A DNA stretch of 38,776 nucleotides from Pseudoalteromonas sp. 0303. GTDB taxonomy: Bacteria; Pseudomonadota; Gammaproteobacteria; Enterobacterales; Alteromonadaceae. The stretch is taken from assembly GCF_013349995.1 (NCBI RefSeq), contig NZ_JABVXF010000039.1:1-38776 (forward strand), written 5' to 3'. Positions within the stretch are counted from its first letter, which is position 1, and each line of letters begins with the position of its first letter. Positions 25,298 to 34,220 of the stretch are shown piece after piece. Under the pieces are notes generated by a model. It did not search any database, had not been told where the DNA came from, and saw only the letters and a list, made by a program, of their open reading frames with translations. The position numbers were made by a program, and so were the translations under genes.

Positions 25298-25984
25298 ATG
25301 TTGGAAACATTACAAAAGTATTTAATAGCCCCTTCTATTTTATCAGCTGACTTTGCCCGTTTAGGTGAAGATGTTGATCGTGTACTCGCAAGTGGGGCAG
25401 ATGTTGTACATTTTGATGTGATGGATAACCATTATGTGCCAAACCTAACCTTTGGCCCGATGATTTGTAAAGCACTGCGCGATTACGGTATTACAGCCCC
25501 GATAGATGTGCATCTTATGGTTAAGCCTGTCGATCGCCTAATTCCCGACTTTGCTGAAGCAGGCGCTTCTATTATTAGCTTTCATCCAGAAGCTAGCGAG
25601 CATATTGACCGTACCTTGCAACTTATAAAAGACAGTGGTTGCCAAGCAGGGCTTGTATTTAATCCTGCAACCAGCCTTAGCTACCTTGAGCACGTGATCG
25701 ATAAAGTTGATGTAGTGCTATTAATGTCGGTTAACCCTGGCTTTGGCGGCCAAAGCTTTATTCCTCATACCCTCGAAAAGCTTCGTCAAGCGCGTAAAGT
25801 TATTGATGACTCAGGTCGCAATATTCGTTTAGAAGTTGATGGTGGCGTTGGTGTTGATAACATTGCTGAAATTGCAGAAGCGGGCGCTGATATGTTTGTT
25901 TCAGGCTCAGCGGTTTTCAATCAACCAGATTACAAAGCGGTTATCGATGCGATGCGCAGCGAGCTTGCAAAGGTTGAGTCATGA
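25298..25984 (+). CDS. rpe: Ribulose-phosphate 3-epimerase
   Basis: Rpe interconverts ribulose-5-phosphate and xylulose-5-phosphate in the pentose phosphate pathway. It is a TIM barrel with IAPSILSADFARLGEDV, HFDVMDNHYVPNLTFG, DVHLMV, LLMSVNPGFGGQSFI and EVDGGVGVDNI, which hold the metal ligands and catalytic Asp residues. The start is uncertain: ATG at 25298 gives 228 residues, close to the family norm; in-frame ATGs at 25283/25286 or a TTG at 25268 would add up to 10. The stop overlaps the gph start by 4 bp. Confidence 0.95.
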   Translation: MLETLQKYLIAPSILSADFARLGEDVDRVLASGADVVHFDVMDNHYVPNLTFGPMICKALRDYGITAPIDVHLMVKPVDRLIPDFAEAGASIISFHPEASEHIDRTLQLIKDSGCQAGLVFNPATSLSYLEHVIDKVDVVLLMSVNPGFGGQSFIPHTLEKLRQARKVIDDSGRNIRLEVDGGVGVDNIAEIAEAGADMFVSGSAVFNQPDYKAVIDAMRSELAKVES

Positions 25985-26646
25985 AATACGATGCGGCATT
26001 TTTCGATTTAGATGGCACCTTAGTCGACAGTGTTTATGATTTATACATTGCGATGAATCTGACTCTTACTGACCTCGCATTTCCGGTTGTTACACAAAAG
26101 CTAGTTGAGAGCTGGGTAGGTAATGGCATAGAAACACTTGTAAAGCGTGGTTTGAGTGGCGATATGCAAATCAGTGAGCATTTAGATGAAGCCCTTGCTG
26201 AGCGTGCAATTAACTTATTTTATCAGCACTATGACCAAGTTGTAGGTGACTACAGTGCGCTTTATCAACATGTAGAAACTGGGCTTGCTGCACTTGCTGG
26301 TATTCCTAAAGTGGTGATCACCAATAAGGCACGTCGTTTTACCGAAAAGTTACTTGATAAGCTTTCACTGACTAGTCATTTTCAGTTGATTGTATGTGGT
26401 GATGATATGGCAAAGAAACCATCACCTGAGCCTTTACTATTTGCTTGTCAGCAATTAGATGTCAGCCCAGCCAAAGCGGTTATGATAGGCGACTCAAAAA
26501 GTGATATTTTGGCAGCAAAAGCTGCTAAGGTTGACGTTGTCGCACTCGGTTATGGCTATAACCAAGGTGAAAACCTCGCTGATTTCAATCCAGAGTACCT
26601 CTGCGAGAATTTCTTAGATATAATACCCGTTCTTACCCAAAGGTAA
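25981..26646 (+). CDS. gph: Phosphoglycolate phosphatase
   Basis: This HAD-superfamily phosphatase removes phosphate from 2-phosphoglycolate, a product of oxidative DNA damage repair. The 221-residue sequence has HAD motif I FFDLDGTLVDS (from 7), motif II VVITNK, motif III lysine in KKPSPEP and motif IV MIGDSKSDILAAKAA. It is somewhat shorter than E. coli Gph (252). It overlaps rpe by 4 bp (ATGA). Confidence 0.92.
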   Translation: MKYDAAFFDLDGTLVDSVYDLYIAMNLTLTDLAFPVVTQKLVESWVGNGIETLVKRGLSGDMQISEHLDEALAERAINLFYQHYDQVVGDYSALYQHVETGLAALAGIPKVVITNKARRFTEKLLDKLSLTSHFQLIVCGDDMAKKPSPEPLLFACQQLDVSPAKAVMIGDSKSDILAAKAAKVDVVALGYGYNQGENLADFNPEYLCENFLDIIPVLTQR

Positions 26647-26696
26647 GTGCATTTTAATTTCGTCTTTTTAGTTTAGTAAAAATATAAAGGAACATC

Positions 26697-27701
26697 ATGA
26701 GTAAACCAGTAGTGTTAAGTGGCATTCAGCCAACCGGTGGTATGACAATAGGCAACTATGTTGGCGCTATTAACCAGTGGCTTAAGCTACAGGAAGACCA
26801 CGAAAGTTTCTTTATGTTAGTAGATTTACACGCCATTACTGTACGCCAAGATCCTGAGCAGCTACGCTCGCGCGTGCTGGACGGTATTGCGCTTTATGCT
26901 GCATGTGGTATCGACCCAGAAAAAGCGGCGTTATTCGTACAATCTCAAGTGCCAGAACATGCACAGCTTAGTTGGGTGTTAAACTGTTACGCGCAAATGG
27001 GTGAGCTTAACCGTATGACGCAGTTTAAAGATAAGTCTTCTAAGCATGCGAATAACGTGAATGTGGGCTTGTTCTCTTACCCTGTACTGCAAGCTGCAGA
27101 CATTTTGTTATACCAAGCAGATCAAGTGCCAGTGGGTGAAGATCAAAAGCAACACCTTGAATTGACACGTGATATCGCAACACGTTTTAACAACCTATAC
27201 GGTGACGTGTTCAAATTACCTGAGCCGTACATTCCTGAATTCGGCGCACGTGTAATGAGCTTACAAGATCCGCTGAAGAAAATGTCTAAATCAGATGAAA
27301 ATCCAAACGGTTACATCATGTTATTAGATGAGCCGAAGAAGATTGAAAAGAAACTGAAAAAAGCAGTAACCGATTCAGACGAGCAAGCGCGTATCTACTT
27401 TGATCGTGAAGAAAAGCCAGGTGTATCAAACCTACTTACTTTATTATCAGTTGCAACTAAGCGCTCAATTGAAGACTTAGTGCCTGAATATGAAGACAAA
27501 ATGTATGGTCACCTGAAAAAAGACACTGCAGCAGCGGTCGTTAATATGATTGAGCCAATCCAAGCGCGCTTTAAAGAAATTCGCGAAGATCAGTCACTAC
27601 TTGATAGCATTATGAAATCGGGTGCTGAAAAGGCGAGTATTCGCGCTGAAAAAACATTAAAAGCAGTCTACGATGCGGTAGGTTTTATCCCTCGTCCGTA
27701 A
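26697..27701 (+). CDS. trpS: Tryptophanyl-tRNA synthetase
   Basis: This class I synthetase charges tRNA-Trp. The 334 residues include the HIGH-type motif PTGGMTIGNYVGA near the N-terminus, the LVDLHAITV segment, QSQVPEHAQLSWVLNC, and the KMSKS loop in PLKKMSKSDENP. The ribosome-binding site is aaagga before ATG. It is last in the dam-rpe-gph-trpS order and is followed by a terminator. Confidence 0.97.
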   Translation: MSKPVVLSGIQPTGGMTIGNYVGAINQWLKLQEDHESFFMLVDLHAITVRQDPEQLRSRVLDGIALYAACGIDPEKAALFVQSQVPEHAQLSWVLNCYAQMGELNRMTQFKDKSSKHANNVNVGLFSYPVLQAADILLYQADQVPVGEDQKQHLELTRDIATRFNNLYGDVFKLPEPYIPEFGARVMSLQDPLKKMSKSDENPNGYIMLLDEPKKIEKKLKKAVTDSDEQARIYFDREEKPGVSNLLTLLSVATKRSIEDLVPEYEDKMYGHLKKDTAAAVVNMIEPIQARFKEIREDQSLLDSIMKSGAEKASIRAEKTLKAVYDAVGFIPRP

Positions 27702-27722
27702 ACTGGCACAAATTATTGAAAT

Positions 27723-27752
27723 AAAAATACCGCTTAATAGCGGTATTTTTTT
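27723..27752. terminator. Bidirectional terminator after trpS
   Basis: The stem aaaaataccgc (27723-27733) / gcggtattttt (27740-27750) has a 6-base loop with T-runs on both strands. It can also end the minus-strand transcript carrying the microprotein at 27758-27829. Confidence 0.88.
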
Positions 27753-27757
27753 ATCTA

Positions 27758-27829
27758 TTAAAAACTCAGCACGATTAATACTGTAAACAAACAGATAAGT
27801 GCAGCAGCGGTTTTGTCTGTTTTTTCCAT
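27758..27829 (-). CDS. 23-residue single-pass membrane microprotein
   Basis: The minus-strand ORF MEKTDKTAAALICLFTVLIV... ends LSF and is followed by TAA. It has a charged N-terminus (Glu, Lys, Asp, Lys) and a hydrophobic stretch of about 15 residues that fits a membrane segment. A strong site gagga sits about 9 bases before the ATG. The ATG comes 4 bases after the stop codon of the TraB-like remnant, so it was probably a coupled downstream partner of that gene. No homologue is recognised. The ribosome-binding site and composition support translation; function is unknown. Confidence 0.55.
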   Translation of the reverse strand: MEKTDKTAAALICLFTVLIVLSF

Positions 27830-27833
27830 CTTG

Positions 27834-27998
27834 TTATTCCTCATCAGCATTCAACTGTGCAATCACGTAGCCTTTACTTTCTAACAAGGCTAATAGGCTA
27901 TCTTCACCGGCCAAATGAGCAGCGCCAACAAGTACCAACTCTTTTTGCTGATCAGTAAGCCAAGTGAGTAGTATAGATTGCTGCGCTATTTTTCTACT
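27834..27998 (-). pseudogene. Remnant of a TraB/GumN-family gene (C-terminal fragment only)
   Basis: The minus strand encodes about 55 codons reading RKIAQQSILLTWLTDQQ, then ELVLVGAAHLAGEDSLLALL, then ESKGYVIAQLNADEE and stop. The VGAAHLAGEDSLLALL block followed by GY is the conserved C-terminal motif of TraB/GumN proteins, normally about 280-300 residues long. The reading frame closes at a stop at 28017-28019, contains no ATG, and upstream DNA is the coding region of another gene in a different frame. The first three quarters are therefore missing, probably by deletion. Confidence 0.7.
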
Positions 27999-29041
27999 GG
28001 GGTAACGCCTGGCGAGTCACAAGCAATGACTTCAAATCGATAGCCATACTCAGCATGGTGATCAGGGGTTACTTGCACTATTTCGTAATCATTCAGCTCA
28101 ACGGCTTTACTGTTTTCTGCTTTTAAACAGCGTGAATAGCTATCGGCTTCAAAGCTGTAAGCAAACATCGCAATTAAACGTTTGCTACGCTCAAAGTAAC
28201 CTTTGGTATCTAAAAACTGACGAAGGTTTTCGGCGGTTTCGCTGTCACCTTCTATATTGACGTCTTGGTTAGGGGCTGAGCTTTCTTCACTTTCAGGAAG
28301 TTGTTGCTCAAGCTTTTCACCGAGTTCTTCGACTGCTATTTGCTGCTCTTCACCAGATTCTTTGGCAATGACTTTGCTATCCAAAAAGGTGCTAACCATG
28401 TTGTCGAGCACTTCTTCAGGTGGCTGATCGTCGATAAACGAAATCAGGTTAATAAAGACCACTGATGCTAAGACAAAGCGCACGATGGCAGTTAACAGTG
28501 GTGAATAGCTTTGACTGATAAACTTAACTCGCTCAGAGCCAAATGGCTTTATTAGCAATAAAACAAAGATATAGAAGGGTAAAAAAAGTTGAAATAACAA
28601 TAAAGTACCTAGGGTTATTCCCATTGCCCAAGGGGGTAAATATAACAGGGTTGCAAAGTTATGGGTGTAATTAAAGTGACTAGCTGAGACATGAGTTACA
28701 TCATTAACTATGCCGCTCGCACCGGCCAACACAAAATTAGCGATACTGGCATAGAAGATTAAAATTAGTGCTTTGCCGGCAAGCGAGTGCCAAAGTTGGT
28801 TAAACTTGGGCCAAAATTCAATAACAAGCGCAATAATGGTGATGGTGGCACTTAACCAGCCCGATTGCAGAACAATCAGGCTGCTTAATGCTAAAAGATA
28901 GAGCTTTTGTGCGGTACTTAAGTTAAACCAAATGGCTTGTAATCGTTCAACCAGCCTCGTTTTATGAGGCTGCCAGCTACGTTGCTGTTGTTGAAACTGT
29001 TTATTAGCGCGCCATTTTGCAATTTTTAAATACCTACGCAC
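27986..29041 (-). CDS. Predicted multi-pass membrane protein of unknown function
   Basis: I do not recognise a family. The 351-residue protein has a basic N-terminus (MRRYLKIAKWRANKQF), hydrophobic segments at about 46-75 (one or two helices), 90-107, 138-164 and 183-202, then a Glu-rich, probably disordered stretch (about 206-265) and a small C-terminal globular part with two cysteines (RCLKAEN and VIACDSPG). It starts 12 bp after the uvrA stop on the same strand, so it may be cotranscribed. Its 3' end abuts the TraB-like remnant, so the C-terminal boundary may have been created by that rearrangement. Confidence 0.7.
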   Translation of the reverse strand: MRRYLKIAKWRANKQFQQQQRSWQPHKTRLVERLQAIWFNLSTAQKLYLLALSSLIVLQSGWLSATITIIALVIEFWPKFNQLWHSLAGKALILIFYASIANFVLAGASGIVNDVTHVSASHFNYTHNFATLLYLPPWAMGITLGTLLLFQLFLPFYIFVLLLIKPFGSERVKFISQSYSPLLTAIVRFVLASVVFINLISFIDDQPPEEVLDNMVSTFLDSKVIAKESGEEQQIAVEELGEKLEQQLPESEESSAPNQDVNIEGDSETAENLRQFLDTKGYFERSKRLIAMFAYSFEADSYSRCLKAENSKAVELNDYEIVQVTPDHHAEYGYRFEVIACDSPGVTPVEK

Positions 29042-29053
29042 GCAATATCCTTT

Positions 29054-31873
29054 TTATAGTAGTGGTTTTAAGTACCTTCCTGTGTGTGAACGCTCACACT
29101 CGGCAACGTCTTCAGGTGTACCAGAAATTAAAATTTCACCACCGCCAGAACCACCTTCTGGGCCTAAGTCGACAATCCAGTCTGAGGTTTTGATCACATC
29201 AAGGTTATGCTCAATAACAACAATAGTATTACCGTGGTCACGTAAGCGGTGAAGTACTACTAATAATTGCTGAATATCAGCAAAGTGTAAACCCGTAGTT
29301 GGTTCATCAAGGATATATAAGGTTTTACCGGTATCGCGTTTTGAAAGTTCACGAGCCAGTTTTACACGCTGCGCTTCACCACCCGAGAGAGTAGTAGCCG
29401 CTTGACCTAAGCGAATATACGACAAGCCTACATCCATTAAGGTTTGCAGTTTACGTGCAATAGCCGGAATTTTATCAAAGTAGTCACGGGCATCTTCTAC
29501 GGTCATTTCGAGTACTTGGTGAATGTTTTTACCTTTGTACTGTACTTCGAGGGTTTCACGGTTGTAGCGCTGACCTTTACATACATCACAAGGTACATAT
29601 ACATCAGGTAAAAAGTGCATTTCTACCTTGATTACGCCATCACCTTGGCAAGCCTCACAACGACCACCTTTAACATTAAAGCTAAAGCGACCAACCTTAT
29701 AGCCACGCGAGCGGGCTTCTTGAGTACCCGCAAATAGTTCTCGAATACCGGTAAAAATGCCAGTATAAGTTGCAGGGTTTGAACGCGGAGTACGGCCAAT
29801 CGGGCTTTGGTCAATATCAATCACTTTATCAAAATGATCTAATCCCTTAATTGACTTATAAGGTGCCGCTTCTGCGGTAGTTGCGCCATTTAACTCGGTA
29901 TGAGCCAGCTTAAATAAAGTGTCGTTGATAAGCGTCGATTTACCTGAACCTGATACACCTGTGATACAGGTCATTAAGCCAAATGGAATACGTAAATCAA
30001 CGTTCTTTAAGTTGTTACCTGTGGCACCAAATAACTCAAGCCATTTGTCGGTAGTTTGATGGCGAGCCTCTGGTACTTCGATTTTCTTTTCGCCAGAGAG
30101 GTACTGACCTGTGATTGAATCTTTGCTAGCTAGAATATCGTCATGAGTACCTTGTGCAATAACATGGCCGCCATGAACACCGGCCCCCGGGCCGATATCG
30201 ATTATATGGTCTGCAGCGCGAATAGCATCTTCGTCATGCTCAACCACAATGACCGTGTTGCCTAAATCGCGTAAGTGAATAAGGGTTTTTAGTAGGCGGT
30301 CGTTATCGCGTTGGTGCAAACCAATTGAAGGCTCATCCAGTACGTACATAACACCAACAAGACCTGCACCAATCTGGCTTGCTAAACGAATACGCTGCGC
30401 TTCACCACCAGAAAGGGTATCGGCACTTCGTTCAAGTGATAAATAATTAAGGCCTACATTAATTAAGAAAGATAAACGGTCACGTATTTCTTTGAGAATT
30501 TTTTCGGCAATTTGTGCACGCTGACCGGTGAGGTTCAAACCATCAAAAAATGCCATGCTTTCACCAATACTCATTGTGGTGATAGCTGGCAGGTTTGTTT
30601 GGCCAATAAATACGTGACGAGCTTCTTCACGAAGTCGCGAGCCATGACAGCTCGGACACGCTTGGCTTGTTTGGTATTTAGCAAGCTCTTCGCGCACTGA
30701 GTTTGACTCGGTTTCACGGTAGCGGCGGTTCATATTATTTAAAACGCCTTCAAACTCATGGTTACGCGTAATTAAGTCGCCACGGTCGTTACGATAGTTA
30801 AAGGCAATTTTAGTTTTGCCAGAACCTTCAAGAATCACCTTTTGCGCTTCTTTACAAAGTTCTTGGAAAGGCACTTCTAGGTCAAATTTATAATGCTCTG
30901 CGACAGCTTGCAGCATTTGGAAGTAATAAAAGCTGCGTTTGTCCCAGCCTTTAATAGCACCACCCGATAAGCTTAGCTCAGGATTTTGAACAACACGGTT
31001 TGGATCAAAATACTGACGCACACCTAAACCATCACAGCTTTGACACGCACCTGCAGGGTTATTGAACGAGAATAAGCGCGGCTCAAGTTCACTCATGGCA
31101 TAGCCACACGTTGGGCAGGCAAAATTAGCAGAAAACAGCATGTCTTCGCTGAGTGAGTCGTCCATTGCCGCTACATGGGCAATACCACTTGATAGCTCAA
31201 GGGCCGTTTCGAATGATTCAGCTAAACGCTGTTGTTGGCCATCTTTAACTTTAAAGCGGTCAACCACGACCTCAATAGTATGCTTTTTATGAAGCTCAAG
31301 AGTCGGTGGATCTGATAAGTCACAGACTTCGCCATCGATACGGGCGCGAATAAAACCTTGGCTTGCGAGTTGCTCAAGCAGCTTAACGTGCTCACCTTTA
31401 CGATCTTTTACTACTGGCGCTAATAGCATTAGCTTACTTCCTTCAGGAAGCGCTAAAACTGTATCGACCATTTGGCTGATAGTTTGTGCGGCAAGTGGCA
31501 AGTCGTGAGTAGGGCAGCGAGGCTCACCTACACGGGCAAATAATAAACGTAGGTAATCGTAAATCTCGGTAATAGTACCGACCGTTGAACGCGGGTTATG
31601 CGACGTTGATTTCTGCTCAATAGAGATAGCCGGCGATAAACCTTCGATGTGATCAACATCGGGTTTTTCCATTAGCGATAAGAACTGTCTTGCATACGCT
31701 GACAGTGACTCAACATAACGACGTTGCCCTTCTGCATACAAAGTATCAAACGCTAAAGACGATTTCCCTGAACCAGATAGGCCAGTGATAACTATCAGCT
31801 TATCACGGGGAATGGTTAGGCTGATGTCTTTTAAATTGTGCGTACGGGCGCCTCGGACTTCAATGTTTTCCAT
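29054..31873 (-). CDS. uvrA: Excinuclease ABC subunit A
   Basis: UvrA detects DNA damage for nucleotide excision repair and loads UvrB. The 939 residues contain two ABC ATPase modules: Walker A GLSGSGKSS (31-39) and GVSGSGKST in the second half, signatures LSGGEAQRIRLA and LSGGEAQRVKLA, and zinc modules with CPTC...CQSC and CEAC...CDVC. The divergent gene is yajR, with ssb beyond it. The 162-bp intergenic region contains no CTG trinucleotide, so no standard LexA box is present there. Confidence 0.98.
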   Translation of the reverse strand: MENIEVRGARTHNLKDISLTIPRDKLIVITGLSGSGKSSLAFDTLYAEGQRRYVESLSAYARQFLSLMEKPDVDHIEGLSPAISIEQKSTSHNPRSTVGTITEIYDYLRLLFARVGEPRCPTHDLPLAAQTISQMVDTVLALPEGSKLMLLAPVVKDRKGEHVKLLEQLASQGFIRARIDGEVCDLSDPPTLELHKKHTIEVVVDRFKVKDGQQQRLAESFETALELSSGIAHVAAMDDSLSEDMLFSANFACPTCGYAMSELEPRLFSFNNPAGACQSCDGLGVRQYFDPNRVVQNPELSLSGGAIKGWDKRSFYYFQMLQAVAEHYKFDLEVPFQELCKEAQKVILEGSGKTKIAFNYRNDRGDLITRNHEFEGVLNNMNRRYRETESNSVREELAKYQTSQACPSCHGSRLREEARHVFIGQTNLPAITTMSIGESMAFFDGLNLTGQRAQIAEKILKEIRDRLSFLINVGLNYLSLERSADTLSGGEAQRIRLASQIGAGLVGVMYVLDEPSIGLHQRDNDRLLKTLIHLRDLGNTVIVVEHDEDAIRAADHIIDIGPGAGVHGGHVIAQGTHDDILASKDSITGQYLSGEKKIEVPEARHQTTDKWLELFGATGNNLKNVDLRIPFGLMTCITGVSGSGKSTLINDTLFKLAHTELNGATTAEAAPYKSIKGLDHFDKVIDIDQSPIGRTPRSNPATYTGIFTGIRELFAGTQEARSRGYKVGRFSFNVKGGRCEACQGDGVIKVEMHFLPDVYVPCDVCKGQRYNRETLEVQYKGKNIHQVLEMTVEDARDYFDKIPAIARKLQTLMDVGLSYIRLGQAATTLSGGEAQRVKLARELSKRDTGKTLYILDEPTTGLHFADIQQLLVVLHRLRDHGNTIVVIEHNLDVIKTSDWIVDLGPEGGSGGGEILISGTPEDVAECERSHTGRYLKPLL

Positions 31874-32035
31874 GCTATCTCGTTTTATTACCTAATTATT
31901 TTTCCAGTATCTCATAATACGCGATAAGATTAATCCTTGATCAAAGAAAAAATCATCACTTACAGGTGATTATTTAGTTTTCGCTTGTGGTAGAATCCAC
32001 GCTCAAATTTTAATAGACAGCAAGATCAGTAATTC

Positions 32036-33403
32036 ATGACAGCATCTTCACTCAACTCTCGAGAAAAACGCGCAGCCGTTTCGTTGGCGAGCGTATTTGC
32101 ATTCCGTATGCTTGGCCTATTTATGCTGATGCCAGTATTGGCGATTTATGGTCAGCAATTAGAAGGGTTTTCGCCGCTTTGGATTGGCTTTGCTATTGGT
32201 GCTTATGGTTTAACGCAAGCCGTGCTGCAAATCCCTATGGGTTGGTTGTCTGATAAAATTGGTCGTAAAAAAGTGATTATTGGGGGCCTTTGTGTGTTTG
32301 CACTTGGCTCTGTTATTGCGGCAACCGCTGAGTCTGTGCAAATGGTTACGCTAGGGCGTGCACTACAAGGCATGGGGGCGATTGCCAGTGCCTTATTGGC
32401 ACTTGCTTCTGATTTAAGCCGTGATGAACAACGTCCGAAAGTTATGGCCGTGATTGGTATGTGTATTGGTATGAGCTTTGCCATTGCTATGCTACTTGGG
32501 CCAATTGTTGCTGCATCGTGGGGAGTTGCTGGGGTATTTTGGCTTACCGCAGGACTGGCCATTTTAGGTATTTTTATAGTGTTATTTTTGGTGCCAAATG
32601 CTGTCAATAAGGCGCCAAAAGGTGACACACTTGCTACCCTTGATGATATTAAGCAACTGATTAAACATCCACAATTAGCACGCCTTGATTTTGGTGTGAT
32701 GCTGCTTCATCTTACATTAACTACCGTATTTGTAGCCTTACCTGGCCAGCTGATAAAAGATGGCTTAGTTGCAGACCATCATTGGTATTTATATATCCCT
32801 GTGCTGTTTTTAGCGTTTTTCTTGATGGCACCAATGATGATTGTGGCGATTCGTAAAGAAAAAGAAAAACAAGCCTTTATTGGCTCAATCGCACTGCTTG
32901 TTTTAAGCATGCTCGCGATGTCGTTATGGGTTGATTCGGTGATTGGCATCGGTATTTGTATGTTGGTTTACTTTATTGCTTTTAACTTTTTAGAAGCAAC
33001 CATGCCTGCACTTGTTTCGCGTATTGCTCCTGCAAACCAGAAAGGTTCTGCGATGGGGGTATTTTCATCTACGCAGTTTTTTGGTGCCTTTTTAGGTGGT
33101 TTATTAGGGGGTTACGTTGCTCAAGCATTAAGTGCACAAGCAGTGTTTGCGGCGGCGGCACTTGTTGGGGTAATATGGCTTATCCTTGCTTGGAATATGC
33201 AAGTCCCACCAAGAAGTAAAATAATTAGCTTAATGACTGAATTAAGTTCAGAGCAGCAGGCACAAGCGCTTGCTTCTCGTCTTGTTGCTTTACCGGGCGT
33301 AATTGAAGCAACGGTTGTCTGTGATGAAAATCGCAGCTATTTAAAGATTAATGATAAAGAATTTGACCTAGACCAAGCACGCAAAGTGGCTGGTTTAATC
33401 TAA
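32036..33403 (+). CDS. yajR: MFS transporter, YajR-like with C-terminal YAM domain
   Basis: This is a 12-helix major facilitator protein of the drug/H+ antiporter type. Motif A is seen as GWLSDKIGRKKVI (about 69-81). Helices run to about residue 390. The tail of about 65 residues (from SKIISLMTELSSEQQAQAL to ARKVAGLI) is a small ferredoxin-like domain as in E. coli YajR (454 residues; here 455). Substrate is unknown. It lies between uvrA and ssb, starting 162 bp from the divergent uvrA and ending 20 bp before ssb, so ssb may be partly read from its promoter. Confidence 0.85.
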   Translation: MTASSLNSREKRAAVSLASVFAFRMLGLFMLMPVLAIYGQQLEGFSPLWIGFAIGAYGLTQAVLQIPMGWLSDKIGRKKVIIGGLCVFALGSVIAATAESVQMVTLGRALQGMGAIASALLALASDLSRDEQRPKVMAVIGMCIGMSFAIAMLLGPIVAASWGVAGVFWLTAGLAILGIFIVLFLVPNAVNKAPKGDTLATLDDIKQLIKHPQLARLDFGVMLLHLTLTTVFVALPGQLIKDGLVADHHWYLYIPVLFLAFFLMAPMMIVAIRKEKEKQAFIGSIALLVLSMLAMSLWVDSVIGIGICMLVYFIAFNFLEATMPALVSRIAPANQKGSAMGVFSSTQFFGAFLGGLLGGYVAQALSAQAVFAAAALVGVIWLILAWNMQVPPRSKIISLMTELSSEQQAQALASRLVALPGVIEATVVCDENRSYLKINDKEFDLDQARKVAGLI

Positions 33404-33423
33404 CGTTTTATAGGAGAAGTTCC

Positions 33424-34113
33424 ATGGCACGCGGTGTGAACAAAGTTATCTTGGTTGGTAATTTAGGCCAAGATCCAGAAGTACGTTATATGCCTAATGG
33501 CAATGGCGTAGCGAATATCAGCATTGCTACGACAGATAGCTGGAAAGATAAAAACACAGGGCAAATGCAAGAGCGTACTGAATGGCACCGTGTCGTGTTA
33601 TTTGGCAAACTAGCAGAAGTTGCTGGTGAGTACCTTCGTAAAGGTTCACAAGTGTACATTGAAGGTCGTTTACAAACGCGTAAATGGACTGACCAATCAG
33701 GCCAAGAAAAATACACTACAGAAATCGTGGTAGACATGGGCGGTCAAATGCAAATGTTAGGCGGTCGTGGTGAGCAGCAAGGTGGAGGCTATCAAGGTGG
33801 TCAATCACAAGGCGGTTACCAAGGTGGTCAACAGCAAGGTGGTGGTTACGGTGGTGGCTCACAACAAGCACAAAGCAATAATAGCTATGCTCCACAGCAA
33901 CAGTCTGCGCCAGCACAGCAGCAACAGCGTCCACAACAGCAATCTGCACCACAACAACAAAGCAATAACCAATATGGTGGCGGTTATGGTCAGCAGCAAA
34001 GCAGCACACCTCAACAAGGCGGCTTTGCTCCTAAACCACAAAACGCACCACAAGGCGGCGCATCAAACCCAATGGAACCACCAATCGACTTTGATGACGA
34101 TATTCCATTCTGA
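33424..34113 (+). CDS. ssb: Single-stranded DNA-binding protein
   Basis: SSB coats single-stranded DNA as a tetramer. The 229 residues comprise the OB fold (about 1-110, beginning MARGVNKVILVGNLGQDPEVRY), a long Gly/Gln-rich low-complexity linker with repeats of the YQGGQ type (about 115-215), and the acidic tip DFDDDIPF that recruits PriA, RecQ and other partners. The linker is longer than in E. coli (178 residues in total). The ribosome-binding site is taggaga. Confidence 0.97.
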   Translation: MARGVNKVILVGNLGQDPEVRYMPNGNGVANISIATTDSWKDKNTGQMQERTEWHRVVLFGKLAEVAGEYLRKGSQVYIEGRLQTRKWTDQSGQEKYTTEIVVDMGGQMQMLGGRGEQQGGGYQGGQSQGGYQGGQQQGGGYGGGSQQAQSNNSYAPQQQSAPAQQQQRPQQQSAPQQQSNNQYGGGYGQQQSSTPQQGGFAPKPQNAPQGGASNPMEPPIDFDDDIPF

Positions 34114-34140
34114 TTCACAGTATATTTAAGATTGTAGATT

Positions 34141-34182
34141 AAAATGATTAAGGGCTTGTTTTTACAAGCCCTTAATCATTTT
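34141..34182. terminator. Long hairpin between ssb and degS
   Basis: An 18-bp perfect stem (34141-34158 with 34165-34182, aaaatgatta... / ...taatcatttt) has a 6-base T-rich loop. It lies between the convergent ssb and degS stops and probably acts in both directions. Confidence 0.75.
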
Positions 34183-34220
34183 ATACACCTAAAAACTTTT
34201 GAAATTTTAAAACTATTAGA

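Noticed and set aside
31950..31975. Short dyad atcac/gtgat upstream of yajR as an SOS operator
   Set aside because: It lacks the CTG and CAG half-site cores and is only 5 bp per arm.
33767..34129. Long plus-strand reading frame inside ssb
   Set aside because: It is produced by the Gln/Gly repeat composition of ssb read out of frame, and has no start signal or protein-like composition.
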